DNA of 64,000 bases, taken from positions 53,337-117,336 of the forward strand of contig DAIMZL010000002.1 in the NCBI GenBank assembly GCA_036733965.1, in the 5' to 3' direction. Below the pieces are notes generated by a model. That model did not search any database and had not been told where the DNA came from. It saw only the letters and a list, made by a program, of their open reading frames with translations. Shown here one piece after another: positions 59,681 through 64,000 of the stretch (position 1 is the first letter of the stretch; each line of letters begins with the position of its first letter). A program made the position numbers and the translations under genes. Source of the stretch: JAEXOD01 sp937930275. Its GTDB lineage: Bacteria; Bacteroidota; Ignavibacteria; Ignavibacteriales; Melioribacteraceae.

Positions 59681-60449
59681 TTTTCTCCGTTTTCAAATAG
59701 AATTTTTCAATACTTTTAATTAAATCATTAAAATTAAAGTTTTCGGGAACTATATCTACTTTTAGTCTCTTTTCTTCAATTCCTTTTTTGGTAACATCGC
59801 CTATTGCTGCAATTATTTTACCGCTGAAATATTTGCTAACATCATCTATCTTTTCAATTTCAACTAAATTATTAAACGCCGAAGGACTTGTAAAAATAAA
59901 GAGGTCAATTTTAGACTTATTAATCTCCTCTAATACTTCTAATAATTCATCTCTTTTAGTAGCTATATTGTCATAAACAGGAATAAATTTTACATCGGCA
60001 CCGTTTGTTTTTAATCTATCAACATACCATAAATTGGAAATTTTAGAACCAGGTATTAATATTGATTTATCAATTAAATACTTGTTCAAAAAATAAGTAA
60101 AAATTCCTGACGAGCTATTTTGTACTGGGATATCTATATTAAAATCGCCATAAGTTAAACATACTTCTTTTGTTTTTTTTCCGATACATATAACTTTTTT
60201 TGTAACTAATTGCTTATCATTTTTTTTCAACAAGTCAAAAAAACATGTAACACTATGTTTGGAAGTAAATATTGTATAATCGTATTCTTTATCTAAAATA
60301 GAAATATCGTCAATGGGTAAAGGTAAAATACTTATAGTTTTAAGAAAATTAATTTCTATTCCGATATGTTTAAATTGTTTTTTTAAATCGTCATTACTTT
60401 CTTCTGAACCGCAAACAACTGCAGTTAATTTTTTAAATGAATTATTCAT
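59667..60449 (-). CDS. hemD: Uroporphyrinogen-III synthase
   Basis: A 260-residue protein with the two-lobed HemD pattern: YDYTIFTSKHSVTCFFDLL, VICIGKKTKEVCL, KSILIPGSKISN, IDLFIFTSPSAFNNLVE and IIAAIGDVTKKGIEEKRL. The family is weakly conserved, but these blocks and the place between hemC and hemE make the call secure. It closes the linear tetrapyrrole from HemC with inversion of ring D. It abuts hemC without a gap. Confidence 0.93.
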   Translation of the reverse strand: MNNSFKKLTAVVCGSEESNDDLKKQFKHIGIEINFLKTISILPLPIDDISILDKEYDYTIFTSKHSVTCFFDLLKKNDKQLVTKKVICIGKKTKEVCLTYGDFNIDIPVQNSSSGIFTYFLNKYLIDKSILIPGSKISNLWYVDRLKTNGADVKFIPVYDNIATKRDELLEVLEEINKSKIDLFIFTSPSAFNNLVEIEKIDDVSKYFSGKIIAAIGDVTKKGIEEKRLKVDIVPENFNFNDLIKSIEKFYLKTEKNENV

Positions 60450-61394
60450 CTACCTTCCGGCTTCTTTAAATATTTCATCAAGAATTTCTTTTGCACCTGC
60501 ATCTAAAATTTGAGAAGCAAGTTTTTTCCCAAGCTCTTCAGGTAATTGCAATTTTCCCCTTAGTCTTTTTCTAAATGTAATGCTTCCGTCAATAGCACCC
60601 GCAAATCCGTCAAGTAATAAACCGTTGTTTAAAATTTTTGCATAAGCCGCAATGGGAGCTTGACATCCTCCTTCAAGTGACTTCAAAAACTGCCTTTCTG
60701 CACGTACACATAGTTCAGTATTTTTATCATTAAGAATAGTAACAAGCTCCTCAACATTCGGGTCATCTTCTCTAATTTCAATTCCCAAAGCGCCTTGCCC
60801 GGGTGCTGTTAATAAATAATCAAGACCGATAACAGATGAAATGTTATTTTCTAAGCCAAGCCTTTCTACACCGGCACGTGCTAATATTATACCATCCCAA
60901 TCAGATTCTAAAAATTTTTGTATCCTACCGGGAACGTTTCCTCTTAGCTCAACAATGTTTAAATCCGGTCTTAAATGTTTTAGTTGGCTTCTTCTCCTTA
61001 ATGCACCCGTAGCAATAGTTCCCCCTTCGGGTATGTTGAAAATTGTTAATCCGGGTTTGCGTCCAATAAACACATCTTCAACATCATGGCGTTTAGTTAT
61101 TGCTCCCACCTTTAAACCCGGAAACAATGTAGTTTGTAAATCTTTTAAACTATGGACTGCTAAATCTATACTTTTATTTAATAATTGTTCTTCAAGCTCT
61201 TTGGTAAATAATCCCTTATCACCAATTTTAGATAACGCAACATCAAGTATTTTATCTCCTTTAGTTTTTATTAGCTTTAATTCAACCTCTAAATTTGAAT
61301 GCTTTTTCATTAATTCGGATTTAATAAATTCTGCCTGCCATAATGCTAAATTACTGCTACGTGTACCAATTATTAATTTTGAATTCTTAGCCAT
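60450..61394 (-). CDS. hemC: Hydroxymethylbilane synthase (porphobilinogen deaminase)
   Basis: A 314-residue protein with IIGTRSSNLALWQAE, LAVHSLKDLQT, IATGALRRRSQL, and the dipyrromethane-cofactor cysteine C244 in LEGGCQAPIAAYA. It polymerises four porphobilinogens into hydroxymethylbilane. It is directly adjacent to hemA and hemD with no intergenic bases. Confidence 0.97.
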   Translation of the reverse strand: MAKNSKLIIGTRSSNLALWQAEFIKSELMKKHSNLEVELKLIKTKGDKILDVALSKIGDKGLFTKELEEQLLNKSIDLAVHSLKDLQTTLFPGLKVGAITKRHDVEDVFIGRKPGLTIFNIPEGGTIATGALRRRSQLKHLRPDLNIVELRGNVPGRIQKFLESDWDGIILARAGVERLGLENNISSVIGLDYLLTAPGQGALGIEIREDDPNVEELVTILNDKNTELCVRAERQFLKSLEGGCQAPIAAYAKILNNGLLLDGFAGAIDGSITFRKRLRGKLQLPEELGKKLASQILDAGAKEILDEIFKEAGR

Positions 61395-62666
61395 TTATTT
61401 TTTTTCACCATTTAAATTAAAAATTTCTTTTAATAGAAATATACTATTTGCTGTTTGCTCGTAATTATTTCCGTTTTCGGCTAACTGCCTTAATTTTGAA
61501 GTAGGATTGTGCAATAATCGTCCGATAAGTCTTTTTGTCATATCTTCAACTTTAGAATAATCTTCAGGGGATATTTTATTCTTTATTTTAGTCAGCTCGT
61601 CTTCTTTTATCTCATCAAAAAAAGTTCTCAAATTTTTAATAGCCGGAATAACATCTAATGCATTGTACCATGAAAAAAATTCTACCATTTCTTCCATAAT
61701 CATATTTTCAATTACGGGAATTTCACTTTCCCTTTTTTTAATGTTTCTATCAACTACCATTTTTAAAGAATCAATATCATTATAAAAAACGTTATCAATA
61801 TTACTTGTTAACGGATTTATATCCCTCGGAATTGCTATATCCATAATACAAACCGCAGTATATTTTCTTTTTTTCATCATTTCCTTAACATCGGCAAAAT
61901 CTAAAATAAAGCCGGTTGCGCTTGTTGCACTTAAAATAATATCATAATTATAGATGCTTTCTTTAAAAAACTCAAAAGGAATAATTTCACCGTGAATTTT
62001 TTCAGCTAATTTTTCGGCTTTTATTCTTGTTCTATTAGTAATAGTAATTCTACCGACACCTTTATTTTTAAGGTGGATAGCAGCTAATTCAGCTGTTTCT
62101 CCCGCCCCTATTACTAAAGCACTTTTATTTGAAAGATTTGCAAATATTTTTTCAATTACTTGAACGGCAGCATAACTAATTGAAATAGCCCCTTCACCAA
62201 TTACTGTTTCTTTAATAGAACGTTTCCCTACTCTTACTGCAGTATCAAACAATCGCCTTAATTTTGAATTAACAAAATTGCTTTCTTCAGAAATTTGAAT
62301 TGCTTCTTTAACCTGAGCTAAAATTTGGCTATCGCCAATAATAAGCGAATCTATACCGGCAGCAACCGCAAAAAAATGTTTAACAGCACTACACGAAAAA
62401 TAACTTATAAAATGCTCTTTTTTTATCCCTTCAACTTCCTTAAACTTAATTAATGCATCTTTAATTTCATCGTGTATTAAAACAGTATTTTTTGGAATTC
62501 CTAAAATTTCGGTCCTATTGCAAGTAGATAAAACCAGTCCTTCAGTTAAAAAATCAGCTTTAAGTACATTAATAAAATTAATTGCTTCTTCTTTACTTAA
62601 GTGAAGAGCTTCTCTAATTTCAATAGGTGCAGTTTTGTGATTTATAGATATTAAAATTATGTTCAT
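61395..62666 (-). CDS. hemA: Glutamyl-tRNA reductase
   Basis: A 423-residue protein with catalytic C49 in VLSTCNRTEI, SLIIGDSQILAQVKEA, NADPH-binding VIGAGETAELAAIHL, and a C-terminal dimerisation region. It reduces Glu-tRNA(Glu) to glutamate-1-semialdehyde, committing to tetrapyrrole synthesis. This family is commonly under feedback control by heme. It starts 17 nt after the ccsA/hemX gene. Confidence 0.97.
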   Translation of the reverse strand: MNIILISINHKTAPIEIREALHLSKEEAINFINVLKADFLTEGLVLSTCNRTEILGIPKNTVLIHDEIKDALIKFKEVEGIKKEHFISYFSCSAVKHFFAVAAGIDSLIIGDSQILAQVKEAIQISEESNFVNSKLRRLFDTAVRVGKRSIKETVIGEGAISISYAAVQVIEKIFANLSNKSALVIGAGETAELAAIHLKNKGVGRITITNRTRIKAEKLAEKIHGEIIPFEFFKESIYNYDIILSATSATGFILDFADVKEMMKKRKYTAVCIMDIAIPRDINPLTSNIDNVFYNDIDSLKMVVDRNIKKRESEIPVIENMIMEEMVEFFSWYNALDVIPAIKNLRTFFDEIKEDELTKIKNKISPEDYSKVEDMTKRLIGRLLHNPTSKLRQLAENGNNYEQTANSIFLLKEIFNLNGEKK

Positions 62667-62683
62667 GTTAAATAATTACTTTC

Positions 62684-63508
62684 TTAATAAAAAGTATGAA
62701 AACTTGATGCAAGCAAATTACCCAATACTAATGAAAACATTGCAGTTATAAAACCTGCTATTGAAAAATTAACAAATTTTCTTCCGTATAAATTTGATGA
62801 GAGCTTAAGTATTATTCCAACACCGTATAAAACCCAAACTATGCCGGTAGTAACCAGTTTAGGATCAAAATAACTGAAATTCGGAAATGCTTCCGGCAGC
62901 CAAACAATTCCTATTACAATTGAAATTGTTAATAGTACAAAACCTATTATCATACTGCTAAAGCTAAGCTTTTCAAGTATTTCGATATTAGGTAGCCTGT
63001 TAAATATTAGTCCGTATTTCTTTGTTTTTAGTGAATGGTAAAGCATTAAATATAAAGTTGAGTGTACTGCAGAAATTGTAATGCCTGAATATCCGAGTAA
63101 AGCCGAAATAACATGCATGCCAAGCATTCTATTTCTTAATACTTCAGGCACATTTATTAAATCTTGAATAAAGATTGTGGAAATAGTCTGAAAGATTAAA
63201 GATAAAAACAAAATAAATACACCTGTTCCCCTAATATCGGTAAGCAGCTCTAATACAAAGTAACAACAGGCAAGTGAAAATGCCAAAATAGTAAATATTT
63301 CAAATCTGTTTGTAATAGGCGGATGGTTAAATTCTATTGTCCTTGCAAAAATATAAAATAACTGAAAAACTAATGCAATAAATAGAACTAAACGTTTTGC
63401 ATTCCTAAAGGGTGATTTTTCTTCAACAAAATCATATATGTAAGTTAAAAACGCCACCAAATAAAATATTGGTAAAAGTATGTTTATTGTATGAATAGCA
63501 GGTATCAT
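62684..63508 (-). CDS. CcsA/HemX-like cytochrome c assembly membrane protein
   Basis: A 274-residue protein with about eight membrane helices (first at about 8-24) of the CcmC/CcsA/HemX superfamily. It has HVISALLGYSGITISAVHSTLYLMLYHSLKT, including conserved His. The WGx-type heme-handling motif of true CcsA is not plainly visible, so HemX is the better comparison. In Bacillus HemX precedes hemA and modulates its level, which matches its place at the head of this operon. Confidence 0.88.
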   Translation of the reverse strand: MIPAIHTINILLPIFYLVAFLTYIYDFVEEKSPFRNAKRLVLFIALVFQLFYIFARTIEFNHPPITNRFEIFTILAFSLACCYFVLELLTDIRGTGVFILFLSLIFQTISTIFIQDLINVPEVLRNRMLGMHVISALLGYSGITISAVHSTLYLMLYHSLKTKKYGLIFNRLPNIEILEKLSFSSMIIGFVLLTISIVIGIVWLPEAFPNFSYFDPKLVTTGIVWVLYGVGIILKLSSNLYGRKFVNFSIAGFITAMFSLVLGNLLASSFHTFY

Positions 63509-63716
63509 TTATTTCCGAGTCTTATTAAATAACCGCATTTATTAAATTATTTTATACTATAAAATAATAATAAAAAAAATAAAAAAACAGTTCAAAAAAA
63601 AGAGAAAAAAAACTTATTAATAATCAAATAAAATAATAATATATTTTTATCTTGTTTTTATTCCCTAAGATTGCTATTATTAAAGTAATATTATTTAATA
63701 ACATTGGGCAATTATT

Positions 63717-64000
63717 ATGCAAAAACAAATGTTGATCTATATTTTAATTTTTTCATTTTTTAATTTAATAATTGGTTGTACATCTTATCGTCCAACAAAA
63801 GTATATCCAAATGAATTAGATGAATTTGGGAATAACGTTATTAACATCGCAATAAACGACTCATTATTTACATTTATCAATAAAGAAGCTTTTTATAAAC
63901 AAATCCCGGTATCAATAATAGGTTACGATATCAATAATTATTACCAAAATATTCCGCTTGATAGCATAAAGAGTATTTTAGAACCTAATATATCTATTAT
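63717..64000 (+). CDS. Lipoprotein, truncated by the window end
   Basis: The frame from ATG 63717 is open to the window end (about 94 residues). A lipoprotein signal, MQKQMLIYILIFSFFNLIIG, precedes Cys21 (IIGCTS). The mature part begins TSYRPTKVYPNELDEF, and continues with NIAINDSLFTFINKEAF. There is no recognisable domain in the visible part. It is divergent from the heme operon with about 208 AT-rich nt between. Confidence 0.7.
   Translation, partial: MQKQMLIYILIFSFFNLIIGCTSYRPTKVYPNELDEFGNNVINIAINDSLFTFINKEAFYKQIPVSIIGYDINNYYQNIPLDSIKSILEPNISI

Noticed and set aside
1..64000. CRISPR arrays, prophage or intact insertion sequence
   Set aside because: No regularly spaced repeats, phage structural genes, integrase or transposase frames were found on either strand.

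Overview
The window is a low-GC, gene-dense bacterial chromosome segment. It most likely comes from the Ignavibacteria/Chlorobiota side of the Bacteroidota superphylum. Three things support this: a secreted protein ends in the PNPFNPST-type C-terminal sorting module common in that group; the tRNA gene has a promoter of the Bacteroidota form (TTG at -33, TAxxTTTG at -7); and the export and housekeeping genes are of matching type. Three runs of exactly 100 N (9463-9562, 11345-11444, 54292-54391) are assembly placeholders of unknown true length, so this looks like a draft or metagenome scaffold. They interrupt ileS, a divIVA/PNP junction and hemB. No prophage, CRISPR array, intact insertion sequence or rRNA operon is visible.

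Layout, left to right. (1) 1-5034: a truncated conserved gene, a response-regulator/adenylate-cyclase fusion, and a minus-strand ilvE-phosphatase-mlaE run. The run is preceded by a 34-codon reading frame rich in Ile/Leu/Val codons that looks like an attenuation leader. (2) 5157-12488, minus strand: yggS-divIVA-PNP-membrane protein-ileS-traR/dksA-like-lspA-rluD. Apart from the two inserted genes this is the order of the Bacillus division-adjacent cluster. (3) 12621-17559, minus: a sensor kinase, Rieske protein, queG and trxB with a terminator. (4) 17687-20491, plus: tRNA-Arg(CCT) with a promoter, a relic with nested inverted repeats, then groES-groEL under a CIRCE operator. (5) 20544-31725: a serine hydrolase on plus; on minus ybaB-recR-methyltransferase-two lipoproteins-ftsX, followed by a polysaccharide export set (small SLBB protein, Wzc-like kinase, Wza-like SLBB protein, Wzz-like protein, UDP-sugar decarboxylase). 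(6) 31881-39977, plus: psd-pssA-purS-purQ-tatA-gatA-sucD-ndk-nudix-namZ-lipoprotein. (7) 40094-45307, minus: glutamate dehydrogenase, then a GAF/PEP-synthase-like/nucleotidyltransferase fusion followed 3 nt later by a HisH-like protein that has lost its glutaminase residues. (8) 45975-49807, minus: a large secreted protein and a ferredoxin. (9) 50028-52534, plus: a LiaF-like/LytS-like/LytTR signalling trio. (10) 52669-63508, minus: a heme operon in the order ccsA/hemX-hemA-hemC-hemD-hemE-hemN-hemH-hemY-hemB-hemL. A truncated lipoprotein gene runs off the right end.

As a system, the heme operon encodes the whole C5 route from glutamyl-tRNA to protoheme. The export genes form the envelope-spanning part of a capsule or exopolysaccharide pathway without its glycosyltransferases. 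The least explained parts are the fusion protein with its inactive-looking amidotransferase partner, the ilvE leader, a lipoprotein that seems to start at ATT, and the relic upstream of groES.
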